In this document: positions 33,655 to 46,429 of the stretch, one piece after another | Position numbering within the stretch: position 1 is the stretch's first letter | Layout of the letters: every line of letters begins with the position of its first letter | DNA from: Zanthoxylum bungeanum | Taxonomy: Eukaryota > Streptophyta > Magnoliopsida > Sapindales > Rutaceae | Assembly (NCBI GenBank): GCA_019454045.1 | Contig: SKCR01033649.1 | Span: 186,001 to 250,000, forward strand | Length of the DNA: 64,000 nucleotides | Direction: 5' to 3' | Made by a program: the position numbers and the translations under genes | Notes under the pieces: model-generated | Seen by the model: only the letters and a program-made list of their open reading frames with translations | The model's database searches: none | What the model was told of the DNA's origin: nothing

Positions 33655-33695
33655 TCACGCTAGTGACCCGGGTTCGATCCCCTGCAACGGCGCCA
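33655..33695 (+). other. tRNA-Asp-like 3' half fused to LTR end (extended primer site)
   Basis: The plus strand reads like the 3' half of a plant tRNA-Asp: anticodon-arm 3' side, GTGACCCGGGTTCGATCCCC (variable loop and T-arm) and an acceptor strand ending GCGCCA, with about three differences from the tRNA sequence I know. The first 18-19 bases from the CCA end are the normal primer site; the other about 22 bases have no counterpart in the element at 6852. No 5' tRNA half is present, so it is not a tRNA gene. Confidence 0.8.
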
Positions 33696-33701
33696 AAAAC
33701 T

Positions 33702-34183
33702 TGACCGGTGCAAACACACGCGTATAACGCAAGTGCACATATCATTCAAGTAGTATAAAAATATCGATCCCACAAAGACTTAATTCATACTATTGTTATT
33801 AATTATTGATACTATTTATTTACAGGTATCTAATTATAGGGAGAAGGGAATTGATTGCTTTTGGTTGGTTGAGTGTGGATTTGCTAAATAAAATAAATAA
33901 AGACTCACCCTTCCCCCAGTGGAAATTACCTACAAAACATAAAAGAAAATAGAAGAATAAGAACTATTATTATTACTGAAAATTAAAATACATAAATTAT
34001 TTATATTTACAAAAACTAGATGCAATCCTCTAAAAATAGGGTAAAGCTCCCAAGGAAAGCACGAGGAAATAAAGTGCGGAAGGCCTCAATTTATAGGTAA
34101 AAATTCAGGCTGGCATCGCTACGCTGAAGGGCTTGGCGTCACGACGCTCGGACGCGTATCTGGTCCACGCGGGTTGACCACGC
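33702..34183 (-). repeat. Partial LTR of LOG-gypsy (U5 side)
   Basis: Matches the U5 end of the 10824-12678 LTR in reverse, with a large deletion that removes the hairpin array. A TATA-like CCTATAAATTG (minus strand, near 34095) and a CG-rich stretch (34110-34183) follow. It stops where a copia LTR begins (TGTTGG at 34184). Confidence 0.7.
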
Positions 34184-34917
34184 TGTTGGATTTCTAGGTT
34201 AATCCCAAGATCAAATCAAGCATAAAATGTGAATGAATAATCAAAGAAGAGTGGCGGAAACACACTTACATTGAGTGGCTAATGGATGCGTCAAATAAAA
34301 AAATCTTTTCTTCAAGATACTTTAAGATTCGGTCAAGAAGAAAAGGTTCCAAGCTCCAAGCTTTTGAAGATTCCAAGCTCTTGTGTTGGTTTCCCTAACA
34401 CCTTGTATGATTCTTTGATGAGTGCTAGCCCTTAGAAATTTTGCAACAAAACTTCTCTTCTCTCTTTGAACCTCACGACAAAGGAAGAAAAAATGGAGAG
34501 TCTTTTATTTCCTCAAAGTGGCATGAATGTGTGTATGTGAGAGAGTGAGTTGGTTTTGTTAAATTGATTTTGTATTTCAAAAATTAAAATCATTTACCAA
34601 AACCAAATATTTGGTAAAAGTCATACTTCATGTCATGACTTTGAGTGTTGAACACTTCTCCACTAACTCACAAAAACCCATCACAATAAAGCTACATTAA
34701 AGTGACAAGTGATGTGATGGTTGATGTGACATGTGGGCCCCACTTAATTCAAAATGCGAGTGGGCCCGCAAACACTCTAGCGCTCGAGTTCGCTAATTCT
34801 GAATTAACGAACTTTCATCACGACGTAATTAAATCGAATTTAATTAAATAATTATGCCTAGAAAAATTACTATTCACGTCGCTAACGAATTAATTCTAAA
34901 TTAACTCATTTGCCCGA
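34184..34917 (-). repeat. Copia LTR fragment (U5 side)
   Basis: Starts TGTTGGATTTCTAGG on the plus strand, the reverse of a copia LTR end, and resembles the 3' portions of the LTRs at 35171 and 53953. It breaks at about 34917 inside the GAATTAATTC-rich block and joins copia RT sequence. Confidence 0.75.
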
Positions 34918-35170
34918 ATTTCTTGGATTGATCCATGTTGAATCACTTCAATACTTTGTCAATGTACGTACTCTGGGAGAGTCCAAGCAGCTTTCTAGAT
35001 CTATCCCGGTAGATCTTTATTCCCATAATAAAGGATGCTTCCCACAGATCTTTCATGGATAATTTTAATGAAAGCCAACTTTCACCGATGTTAACATGGG
35101 AATGTCATTGCCCATAAGCAATACATCGTCAACATAAATGACAATAAAAGTTAGTGCACTCCCACTAACC
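34918..35170 (-). pseudogene. Copia RT fragment
   Basis: Minus-strand 250-base piece of copia reverse transcriptase including the catalytic YVDDVLL segment (about 35118-35140) and the following GIKIY.DRSRKLLGLSQ region. It is wedged between two copia LTR pieces: the upstream RT and the downstream RNase H, PPT and U3 are missing. Confidence 0.82.
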
Positions 35171-37222
35171 TGTTGGAGTTCTACGGTCCCGAGGATCGAA
35201 TAACAAGCATAACAATACATGCGAATACATACGACGAAGTTGTGGAATACTTACATCGATCGGTTGAGCGACGCGGTGGACAAAAAAAATCCATTTTCTG
35301 CCCTCTAGGTGCTCACGGCAGTGAGCAGTCCACTGTCCTCCATATTCAGTTTTTGGATCATCTTCCAAGCTCCAAGCTTTGTCATGGTGATTCCAAGCTC
35401 ATGGGTGGACTGCCCTATCACATTCGCATGTCTCTCAGAGTGCTAGCTCATGATGTTTTTGCCATAAAAACCATCACACTTGCTTCCCTTTGCTCACGGT
35501 TTTTGCCCAAAAAAATAGTGAAGAAAATGCCCAAATGGGCGTGAGAGAGAGTTGTGTAATTGTTAGGTTGATGATTTTTTGGTAAATGATTTTCTAAAAA
35601 TCATGTACACAAATTTTGGCTTTTTAAATTCAAACAAATCAAAGCCAACAACCACTCCAACAACTACATCAACTCACATCAAGTCAATCAAGTTGTCAAG
35701 TCACATCACTCAAAGTGACAAGTGATTTGACGCTTGAAGTGACTAGCGATTTGACGCTTGATGTGACTAATGATTTGACGCTTGATTTGACTTACGTGCC
35801 GCACTCGAATTCGAAATGCGAATGCGCTCGCAAACAATCCCGGGCTCGGGTTCGCTAATTCCAAATTAACGAATTTTCCATTTCGTCGCAGTTAAATCCA
35901 ATTTAATTAAATAATCATGCCTAGCATAATTACTATTCACGTCGCTAACGAATTAATTCTAAATTAACTCGTTCTCCCGAATTAAAATATAATTTTAATT
36001 CCGTGTCGAAATCCAATTTCGTTTAATATATCGAATATATTAATTTATCGATTAATTCCAAATTAATAGTTCTCTCTCTTTAAATGATATTTTATCCCAG
36101 ATAAAATATCTCCGCAATTAATCCCAGATTAATTTTCTCTCTCATCTAATTAATCCCAGATTAATAAAGTGCGAGTCATTTGTCATCAATGAATCTTTGG
36201 AAAGTGACACATGAGATCCCTGGATATGTTGGCAGTAAATCGGGTTGTCGGACTATCCGAACACGTACGTACCTAGTACTACGTTTTACCGATTTACAAG
36301 ACAAGGTTGGCTTCTAGCAAAGCTCCATGCCTACCCAATTCTCCAGAAATATCCTTATAGGAATATATTGATCTATATCAGGCGTAGTATACGTAGTATT
36401 GTGTATTTCGATCCAGTATCGGATGATCACATGCGAGGCCTGGGGCTGGTACAGTGTCTGCCCCGTACGAAGCATATATCGGATCACTAGCAACTAGTCT
36501 CTTTATTATCGGATAATCATGACCAAGTCATATTATCCCGATGGTTGCAACCCTTTAGAGAACCAGATCTGTATCCATGCGTGATCATCATCTCCACTAT
36601 GACTGGAGTGATACTTCCGTCTTGACATCACACCCAACACACTACGATTCTCGATATACCCAGAAGAGGCATACACAGAAACCGGTTAAAGCCCTGGACA
36701 ACCAAAACCAAATTATATTGATTGTCGCATGTATTAGCGGTGCAAGTCTCAGGTTAAGACCAAATACACCTACCCTGATTTCGGACTTCCATAGACACAT
36801 AGTCATACTACCAATGGAATTCCGAGGGGGTCTATCCAGAGCGAAGTTGTTTTCCGTACCATCGGTAAAACACAGCCTCCTATTACACTTGCATGAGTAT
36901 CCTATACCCAAATATATGAGAACTATGTTGTTATGCCCTCACAACGGGCACAAGTGTAATACTAGTCTCTTACGCATTTATCGATGTCCAATCTCGATAA
37001 TACTCTGACTAGGGATATTTAATGATTTATCCTTCGTGGACTGATATTGTCTCATATCATTCTCAATCCAGGAACAAAGCATAAAGACCTCATATCATTT
37101 ATACATCTAGGTGATCTAATCAAAAATGATAAGAGAGCAATCTCATTTGTCACATAGTTAATTTGTACAACAATACCATGATCTGTACAAATAGTGATGA
37201 TATGGGTCATAATTGTCCAACA
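35171..37222 (-). repeat. Copia D 3' LTR (2052 bp)
   Basis: Plus strand TGTTGGAGTTC to TTGTCCAACA, followed at 37223 by ATCTCCCACTTGGCC, the reverse of a copia polypurine tract. It shares its layout with 53953-55979. The frames inside (35173-35544, 36577-37008) are LTR sequence without domains. Confidence 0.85.
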
Positions 37223-38930
37223 ATCTCCCACTTGGCCTATAGCCAGTCACTCGAGTGTCTTACACCCGAACTATATACGATTGGCTCAAAGTGCTGAGGA
37301 AAGGCTTTCATCAGCGGATTTACATGATTATCATCTGATGCGATTTATTTGATCATCACATCGCCTCGATGTATAATCTGAACGAATCAGATGTATATCG
37401 AAGTATATATCTGGATCGTTGATGAGACCATTAATTCTTTAGCCTGCGCTGTGGCCTAGCTCAGCTGCTAACAGAACTATATCTAATCTAATTAGATTTG
37501 TTTTTGACCCAGATGGCTTCTATTGCTGCCTCAACTGTAGCAATAACCCGCATTTGTTGTTTATTCGGTAACATTATCTTGCTTTGAAGATTTCCAGCTC
37601 ACTGTACCGTTATTCAAACTGTATAGTACCTTTTAGCGACTTATAGTCGTTTTTATCGGTTTAGGAAACTTACAGCAGTGATCCCAGTCACTTCAAGTTC
37701 TCCTTCTCCATAGTTTAAGACATCATCCTTAGTTCACTAAGATACTAACGGATGTTCTTAACATCAATCCAGTGATTATCACTTGGATTGGCCTATTTGT
37801 GAATCCATATGCTCAAAGCGTATGAGACACCAGGTCACGCACATTTTTCAATGTACGAGTTCTCGGAGAGTCTTAACAACTTTAAATCTATCCCAATAGT
37901 TCTTTATTCCTTGAATAAAGGTTGTTTCTCCTAAGAATTCTACGGAGAATTTTCTCGAAAGCCAAGCTTTCACCGATTGTTATTATGGGAATATCATTTC
38001 CAAGAAATGATGTATTATCATTATTTATAGGACAGCCACTGTCAGTGCACTCCCACTAACCTCCTTATATACACAAGAATCTTTTTTTTTGAATTAAATC
38101 ATACACCATTATGATTACATCAAAACGATAATTCCAAGAACCTATGTTTGCTACAATCCAAGCATGGATCGAATAACCTGCAAACCTTGTTTGCTAGTTT
38201 TGGTACGACAATATCGTCAGGATGTTGTAAACATCCTCCAAAAGGTTTCCTTTTCAGGAAGGCGATTTTCCCGTTCTGCTGCCATATTTAATAAATGAAA
38301 CATGCAGCATCAACAAGCATTATCCAAATGGATTTACCGTGGCAAAAGGTAAAAGGTTGAATCGTAATCGACAAAATGTTGATAACGATACTTTTCCGCT
38401 ACAAGCCTAGCTTAGTACGTTGGTATGTTGCCATCCATGTATGCCTTCCTTGAAGACTTATATGGTACCAATAGGCACAATGCCTTGCGGTATATCAACT
38501 AGTGTCCAAACTTGGTTAATATACATGGAATCCATTTCGGATTCATGGCACTTTTCCATGATAGGGATTCGATACCTTGTATCACTTCCTCATACGTAGT
38601 CAGTTGGTATTCCTCAATAAGATTGAAATATTTATGAGGTGAGATCAGAAACCCATACCCCAGGTTGTTTTCTGACTCTCTCCGAACTACGTGGTTCTTG
38701 TGTATTCAAAGATTAATGGTATAATTTCATCCTTGATGAACTATTTGTGTTTCATTAGGAATCGGTGCCTTGAATAGTATTACTCCGATTTTTATCGAGT
38801 TTTACTATCCTCCCACTTACCACTACATATAGGTATTCCTTTTAGGAAAACCGCACGGTGAGCAACAATCACATTGTTCTCATGTGAGTTGTATAAGTAG
38901 TATACTTATGTATCCCTAGAACTGTGCTTT
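37223..38930 (-). pseudogene. Copia D RNase H / RT / integrase end (heavily decayed)
   Basis: Minus-strand copia pol remnant recognised by nucleotide resemblance to 55980-57660 and to copia A. It shows the polypurine tract, RNase H traces (37500-37580), an RT core near 37960-38290 with the YVDD region disrupted, the RT start with K/P-rich traces near 38400-38540, and the linker (about 38600-38860). No frame longer than about 60 codons survives. Confidence 0.7.
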
Positions 38931-40022
38931 ATGAGTTTTTATCACAAAAGCATTAGATGCTCATTCTATATAGTAAAGGATGGTCTGATATGAGATCACA
39001 CAACATATCCTTATCCGTTTAATGAATATTGTATTCAGGAAGTGATTAAATCTCATTTAACGGGTGATTGTCATTGGACCACAAATTTATTAATATAATA
39101 CTTTGGAACTATACAATTTAATGAATTAGAAATTGCCTTGTATAGTTTTCTTTGCTTCGAAACTCAGTTAATGAATTGTCATTACTTAGTTACGTGTTTA
39201 TACTAGAGAACATGTTGAACATCTTAAATTGTTCAAGAAATGTTGATATGTTTCTAATGAAACTCAGATAGAATATTTTAAATAGATCAAATATATTTTA
39301 TCTGTAGTACTGAAAAATGTATCTTAAGAAATTCATTGCGCGCCTTTGAATTGTTCGAAGATATTTGATATGATCAAATGCATGAATTTAAGGTAATTAG
39401 TTCTAAAGTTATTTAATGAATATGATTCCTACTCAATATTAAACTTCCGCGATTCCATTTTTGATAGAATTGGTCGGTGGGAGTTATCGAATCTTAAATG
39501 ATTTGATTCGTTGATATTGAGTGTTACCGACTTGGTTTTCAATACTTTTGGGGTTATGCTCCAGTAACATTAATTTATCTATTTAATTATTGTTCCGTTA
39601 GTATCTACTGTTACATATATGATATGTATAGTGGAAAACTCGAATCTTGAAAAGTTTGAGATTCGAGACTTTCTTTTGTATAATGGTTATATAATTGAAA
39701 GTACTTGTACCTCGGAGGTATGAGTCATAGGTTTATCATCCATTCTATTTAATGAAAAATTGTATTCTGTTTGATAGAATATATTTTATACAATCCCGAG
39801 TAATAAAATTATTTTGTTACTTGGTGGTTAACATTGGATGTTGACGATTGAGGAAAAGTTTTGGCTTAGTGAAGTCAAATGTGAGAATGATAAACTGTGA
39901 TGGAACTACATAATTAATAAGATGAAAAAACCCTTTGAAGACTTCCGTATAAGTTTAATAGGATGTCAGAATTGTTTACAAAGTATAAGATACTTAATGA
40001 TTCTGTTGTTTTCTTATCGAAG
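38931..40022. other. AT-rich region without a gene
   Basis: About 1.1 kb with strong AT bias and no frame longer than about 65 codons. I recognise no domain, LTR end or primer site. It separates decayed copia pol from the next copia LTR, so it may be old element sequence, but I cannot assign it. Confidence 0.5.
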
Positions 40023-41120
40023 TGTTGGAGTTTCTACGGTCCCGATGATCGAATATCAAGGAAGAAACATGTATGAATACATCAAAGGAAGTTGCGAAAT
40101 ACTCACAATGATCGGTTGAGCAATGCGTCGAAGAACAAAAAACTTTTTAAGCCATTTGAACCCTCCTAGAGTGCTCGGCAGTCCACTGTTTTTCCTTCCT
40201 CAAATTCGACCATGTGTGGTCTTCATCAAGCTCCAAGCTTTAGTGTATAATTTCATGCACACATGTGGGTTTCCCTATCACCTTTTTATGTCTCCATTGT
40301 GTGCTAGCACTCTTGATTTTTGCCACAAAAATCATCAATAGCTTCTCCTTCATATTCGGCCTTCACCAAAAATGGAGGAAGAAAGAAAATGCCCCTTGGG
40401 CGTGAATGAGAGGGAGAGGAGAGAAGAGAGTGTTGTGTGTTGGTTGGTATTTGATTTCAAAAATCAAAACATATACCAAAAATTAAATAACAATATATAT
40501 CATTCAAGCTTTCAAAAAAGCTTTCCAACCACTTCCATCAAGTCACATCACTCATGAATAGTGACTGGTGTCAATCACTCAAAGTGAAAGACATCTATCA
40601 CTTGATTGACGAATGATGTGACGCTTGATGTGATTTGCGTGCCGCACTCGAATTCGAAATGCGAATGCACTCGCAAACATTCTCGGGCTCGGGTTCGCTA
40701 ATTCCAAATTAACGAATTTTCTGTTGCGTCGTAATTAAATCTAATTTAATTAAATAATCATGCCTAGCATAATTACTATTCACATCGCTAACGAATTAAT
40801 TCTAAATTAACTCATTCGCCCGAATTAAAATCTAATTTTAATTCTGCGTCGAAATCCAATTTCAATTAATATATCGAATATATTAATTTTATCGATTAAT
40901 TCCAAATTAATCGTTCTATCTCTTTAAATGATATTTTATCCCAGATAAAATATCTCTGTAATTAATCCCAGATTAATTTTCTCTCTCATCTAATTAATCC
41001 CATATTAATAAAGTGCGAGTCATACGTCATCGGTGAATCTTCGGGAAGCGACCCATGAGATCCCCGGATATGTTGGTAGTAAATTCGGTCGTCGGACTAT
41101 CCGAACACGTAATTACCCAA
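40023..41120 (-). repeat. Copia LTR fragment (truncated)
   Basis: Plus strand TGTTGGAGTTTCTACGG onwards, matching the first about 1.1 kb of 53953-55979. It stops at 41120, where an unrelated TGTAGGCACT sequence begins. The flank left of 40023 has no copia primer site, so it cannot be confirmed as the 5' LTR of copia D. Confidence 0.75.
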
Positions 41121-42489
41121 TGTAGGCACTGCATTTTTGCATATGAGTCCCTATGATGAGTCTCATTTGGAGACACTACCTTTTAAGTCACGGGAAACGG
41201 ACGTCGGAAGGGGAAATTCAGAATGAGCATGTCATCCGATTCATTTCACAAGTTCACTATTTTCGTTCGTGCTGCATTCGTTGACACGTTCGAACGTCAA
41301 GCAGATTGCGGGCATTCGAATCGACGTTCGAACGGCATCGATATTTCTGGTTTTGCTGCTAGCCTCACGCCCAAGCCCAATTAGCCCACCAAAGCCCATA
41401 AAACACATCCCAATTAATAAAACACATATTTAGCACATGGGGAATTAAATAAAATCTAAAAATCACATACCAAATTAAAATCAATCAACAAATTTTATTC
41501 CTAATCAAGAATATTGTATTCCTAACTTAACAAATATCATGCCTAAACAATACAAATTAAATATACTAACTTCCTAATTTGAACTAATTTTGTCCCCCTT
41601 CAATCTTTGGTTTTCGTTGTTTGAAACTAAATCATATCCTAATTAAATGCACAAATCCCTTCCTTATCAAGCAAGGACTCACCCATCCCCTTTGTCTATA
41701 AAAGAAACACATTGCCAAGACACATCCCCTTCACTCTCACTCCCTCACACGCATATAAAAAGAATAACAAGTAAAGAATTTTTCTCTTTTTCTCCTCTCT
41801 ATTGCCGAACATATCACTTAAAAAATCCCATTCCATAGCCAAAAAATCACACCCCATAAACACCATACAACCACTGAAAAACAGCAGTCCATATACCTCT
41901 GGCCTAGTTGGGAATATGGAGTAGCCCACGGGGGAACAAAACATGGAGTCGCCACCCGGTGTGAACCGAGAAAATGATTTAAGGCTGCACTCACCCCTCG
42001 CAATGGAAGACCTTAAACCGTTGGGTTCAGAATGGTCTCTACTTATGCCACTTGTAATGATGTGATTTTTGCAATAATTTAACCAAGCCTAAGCAACATA
42101 TATTTCCAAGGATAATCTACTCATAAATTCGCATGTATAAAATAAATCATCATAACGGCAAACATACAATAATCTCATGAACATGTTGAATTATCAAACA
42201 TGAAAAATAAATAACAATCTAAGCATAAACGTGAATTGAATGCCTATTGCGAAAGAAGATAATCAAATCATGCATAAAGGAATAACGTACTAATAGCCTA
42301 ATCATACTTAAGAACCAAGTAACATACTAATGACCTAATCATGCTTGAATACCATCTCATGAACACATCAAATAGATAAATACGGGGATACAAATAGATG
42401 ATAACATTGAAAATATCAATAATGGAATGGTATGGTTAATTACATAATGCAAGAGAAATCACCCAAGAAGCAATCATGCATGAAATGTG

Positions 42490-42840
42490 ATTAAAAGGAC
42501 TCAGTTCAGTGTATGTGCGTTCGTGTAGCGTTTGAAAACATGTTCGAACGGTAAACATAAGGTTCTCGTTCATTTAGCATTTGATAAAGCGTTCGAACGG
42601 GACAAGACCTGAGGAAATAAAATGCATGCGCGTTCGAGTAGCGTTCGTAAACGCGTTAACACGAAAACAGAAGGTTCGCATTCGTATAGCGTTTGATAAC
42701 GCATTCGAACAGGGAAAGACCTGATGAAACGGAATGCATGCAAGTTCGAGTAGCGTTCGTAGACGTGTTCGAACGCGAAACAGAAGTTTTACATTAGTAT
42801 AGCGTTCGTTAACGCGTTCGAATGGTACAGGACCTGATGC
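42490..42840. repeat. Minisatellite with GTTCGAACG motif
   Basis: Roughly six related 56-57 bp units, alternating as a period of about 113 bp, each with a GCGTTTGATAACGCGTTCGAACG-like core (core shortened here) separated by GACCTGATGAAA or ACAGAAGGTT spacers. Similar cores occur in the LTR arms near 41270-41340 and in an unrelated element at 61300-61640. Confidence 0.7.
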
Positions 42841-42869
42841 TTGATAGATGACGCAAACACATACACATA

Positions 42870-43240
42870 TGCACAATGTAAGACCCTGTGTGCCTGATTG
42901 AACTAATTCACATTCAATCAAGCATACCTCATCCGGCGCGGCAAAACATCGTGGTAAAGATAGCCTTTTAGGCATTTCCCTCGAATAGAGGACCTTTAAT
43001 CCACCCTAGCTAGCCCATGCGCATTACATCATAATGCATAAAAATGAATAAGACAATAATGTGGACTTCCATATATCTGATTAAACGTATCTCACATTCA
43101 ATCAAACACACTTCGTCCGGTGCGGCAAAGTATTGTCGTAAAGGTAGCCTTTTAGACTTTTCTCCCCTCAAATTGAGAACCTTTAGACCAATATACTAAG
43201 CCCATGCGCATTACATCATAATGCATAGAAAGTAAAATAC
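42870..43240. repeat. Tandem duplication, about 180-bp unit
   Basis: Two diverged units inside the long LTR, each with CATTCAATCAA, CGGCAAA, GTAAAGRTAGCCTTTTAG and CCCATGCGCATTACATCATAATGCATA. The second begins near 43060. The other LTRs of this family here lack it, which explains why this LTR is longer. Confidence 0.7.
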
Positions 43241-44632
43241 AGAAAATAATAGCATACTAACGATTAAATCATGCTTAAAAGATAAATAACATGCTAGCAA
43301 CCCGATCATGCTCGAATACAAGGTTGGATGAAACAAAATATGTGAATCTCTCAAGTGATACGTGGCATTGTATCCCGAGTGCAAATCGCAATACCATCCA
43401 TTCGGATTCAGCTACGGAATTTACGTCCGAGTTTCCATTTGATATACCACAAGAGAGAACACATATTTCATTCATTCAAGGACCACAACATATATTAACA
43501 AACGACTCTCATGCGAGGGAATTCTAATAAACAAACAAAAAAGATGAGAATAAATAAAAAGGGTGCCCTCAGGTCTAACCTCTTAGGAGGTCTAACCTCT
43601 TAGGTCGTCTCTCGAAAGTGTGTTATACGGCCGTCGGAAGGGTTGGTGCTTCGTAATTCCTCTGGTTCACTGGTCCAACTGCTCTCGTTCACTGCTTCAC
43701 GGTTTTGAGTCGTCGTTTCCTATGTTTTGCTGCTGTTTTGCTGTTATTTTCACTGTATTAAGGGACTATTTTTGTGTATTTGGGCTGCTGTTTGGGTGTG
43801 ATTTTTGGTGATTATAATACAGTTTCAGGGGGTGTTTTTCGGTCACTACAGGGACTGTTATGGGATGCAGATTTTTGGTGGTGCGGGGGTAATTTTCAGG
43901 GGGTGTTTCGGTGATGTAGGGGCTGTCTGGAGTTATGTTTCGGTGGTCATTTATGCTGCAATGGTGGGGATTTTTTGAATGCTTTGAGGTTTCTTGCGAA
44001 TTTTATGTGTGAATGGACCAAGAGTTTTTTTTTTGTGAATCAGCTAGGTATTCTAAGGGTTGGATTTGTGTCTCTTTTATAGACAAAGGCTAGGGTGAAT
44101 CCTTATTTGAAAAGGAATGAGATTTTTTAATGAATGTGATATCTTTTAATTAGTGACAAGATTTGGCTAGATTATGAATATCATATATTTGATTTATTTA
44201 ATTAGGCATTAGATTTCTTTTATTTAGGTATGTGATTATTTAGATTGGATTTGATTTGGGATGTGATTTATCAAATTTAGGAAGGATATTATTTTAATTT
44301 GTGACATGAGTTTTAAATATTTTAATTATTTTGGATGGGCTTTGGTGGGCTAATTGGGCTTGGGCGTGAGGCTAGCAGCAAAACCAAAAGTACCGACACC
44401 GTTCTAACACCGATTCGAACGCTACACGAACGCCCACAATCTGTTTGACGTTCGAACACGTTAACGAACGCAGCATGAACGAAAGCAGTGAATATGTGAA
44501 TTGAATATGATGACATACTTATCCTGAATTTCCCCTTCCAACATTCGTTTCCCGTGACTTTCGCAACCTAAAGAGTAATGCCTCCGTACGAGACTCATCA
44601 TCGGGACTTATATGAAAAATGCAGTGCCTACA

Positions 44633-46303
44633 CGTACTAATGGCTAAATCATGCTTAAGGAATAAATAACATTCTAGCAACCTAATCATGCTCGAATACA
44701 AGGTTGGATGAAATGAAATATGTATGTCTCTCAAGTGGTACGTGGCATTGTATCCCTAGTGCAAACCATAATACTGTCTATTCGGATTCGGCTACGGAAT
44801 TTACGTCCGGGTTTCCATCCGATATACCGCAAGAGAGAACACATATTCTATTCATCCAGAAATCACATCATGCACCAATCTGCAATACTCATATGAAATA
44901 AAGTACTAAAATAAATAAAAATAAAGGATAATAAATAAAGAAGGTGCCCTCAGGTCTAACCTCTTTAGTCATCTCTCGAAAGTGCGGTGTGCGATTGTCG
45001 GAAGGGTCGGTGCTCCGCAACTCTTCCGGTTCACTGGTTCAACGTTCCTCTTCACTGTTTCGCTATTTGGACTGTTGTTTTACTCTGTTTTATGGCTGTT
45101 TCTGGTTACGGTATTGGCTTACTGTTTTATGGTAAAGTTGGACTGTTTTGGGCAGTTTTTAGGTGCAATTTTGGGTTAATTCGGGGACTATTTTGGAAGT
45201 TTTTGGGTGTAGTTTTGGGTCAATTCGGGGACTATTTTGGTGGGTGAGTGGATGCTGTTTTGGTGCGTGAGTGGCTGTTGTTTCAGTGTGTGGGTGGCCG
45301 TTGTTGAATGAGACTTTTAGCGTGAAATGAGTGTGTTACTTTTAAGTTTACGTACAGGGAGGGGGCTGTGTGGTTTGTGAATTGAATGGCAATGGCGTGA
45401 GGGGTGTTGGCTTGTGAATTGAGTGGCAGTGGTGTGTGAATGGCTTGTTGCATGAACGTGTGGAGGGATCTGTGAGTGGAGTTAGGGGTTGTGCATGTGC
45501 TATTGGTGCGTGGAGTGTGAGTTGAGAGGGAATGGCGTGAAGGGTAGTATGTGGTCTGTGTGAAGCGGTGAAGGGCTGGCTGGGTTGTAGGGTACATGCG
45601 TGAAGGTGAGGGTAGTCTGAGTTAAAAGGTACGTACGGCAGTGGAAGAGGGTTTTAGGCGTGAATGAACTAGGTTATTTTCTTTGTGTTTTCGTGAGAAT
45701 CAGCCAGGGTCTTGGATGTGTGGTGAAGGCTTCTTTTTATAGGAAAATGGATGGGGGTTATCCTTGTTTGAAAAGGAAACGATTTGTGTAATTATTGGAG
45801 ATATTTTTAATTATTACGTGATAAGGAAAAATCTTTTAATTAGGGAAGTGATTTGATTTAATTTGATTTCTTCTCTTTTAGTTAGGGATATGATTTGATT
45901 TAATTAGGTAAGGGATCCATGGGATTTCTTTAATTTAGGAAGGGGATTTGGCTTGATTTATGCATGTGTTTAATGTGTTTTTTAGTATTTTGGAAGGTAA
46001 GTGGGCGTGTGCTTGCTCTTGTTTGGGCGTGTGGGCTTGGTCCATTTAGTGGGCTTGGTGTGTGGCTTAGTGGTGTGCGGGTTTGGTGTATGTCTTGCGG
46101 GGTTTTGGGCTAAGGATGTGTTTTGAAACAGAGGTCCAACAAGCAAACCCGGAGCTAATCTAGCGAATTAAATCCAACAAAAATGTCAATTCTTGACTCT
46201 TCCCTTCCGACATCCGTTTCCTGCGACTTCCACAATCTAAAGAGGTATTTTCTCCATACGAGACTCATTATCTGGACTTATATGCCAAAATACAGTGCCT
46301 ACA
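44633..46303 (-). repeat. 3' LTR of non-coding gypsy-type element (U5 truncated)
   Basis: Matches 50176-51767 of the 5' LTR. Its minus-strand start TGTAGGCACTG is at 46303, next to the polypurine tract. At 44633 it breaks off and abuts the inverted LTR structure, so the last about 470 bases of the LTR are missing. The frames inside (44944-45247 and others) recur in the other LTR (50487-50678) with different stops and show no domain. Confidence 0.82.
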
Positions 46304-46318
46304 GTCGCCCCCACTTTG
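46304..46318 (-). promoter_or_regulatory. Polypurine tract
   Basis: The minus strand reads AAAGTGGGGGCGAC directly before the LTR start TGTAGG. This fixes the element's orientation and its 3' LTR boundary. Confidence 0.8.
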
Positions 46319-46429
46319 TTGGGACTTGTGCAGTGTGTAACAGTGACAATCCTATCAAAGTTATGCAATGCATTTTTACTTACCTGGCTCGCCAGCTGCC
46401 ACCTAACTTGCCTGCTGCTTTGAATTAAG

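Larger units (their letters stand above)
32280..34183 (-). mobile_element. Truncated LOG-gypsy element, minus strand
   Basis: Read on the minus strand: partial LTR (34183 to 33702, ending CCGGTCA), tRNA-Asp-like primer site with extension (33695 to 33655), then directly the LOG upstream region, a LOG pseudogene, the purine tract (about 32728-32743), the conserved hairpin (32533-32548), and a break at 32280 just before the region that in the other copies carries the tandem duplication. The gag-like ORF, PPT and 3' LTR are absent. The LTR lacks the five-hairpin array. It is a diverged subfamily member. Confidence 0.82.
41121..44632. mobile_element. Head-to-head inverted gypsy LTRs (foldback-like)
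   Basis: The left end TGTAGGCACTGC and right end GCAGTGCCTACA start an inverted repeat of roughly 770-870 bases: 41121-41893 pairs with the reverse complement of about 43760-44632. Comparison with the complete LTR at 49705-51767 shows that the right part (41894-44632) is a long minus-oriented LTR and the left part is the U3-R portion of a plus-oriented one. Each arm has a TATA-like TCTATAAAAG (41695; about 44075 on the minus strand). I found no target duplication. No coding sequence is recognised. Confidence 0.7.

Noticed and set aside
33655..33695. tRNA-Asp gene
   Set aside because: Only the 3' half is present, it includes an encoded CCA-type end and abuts an LTR end; there is no 5' half, D-arm or A-box.
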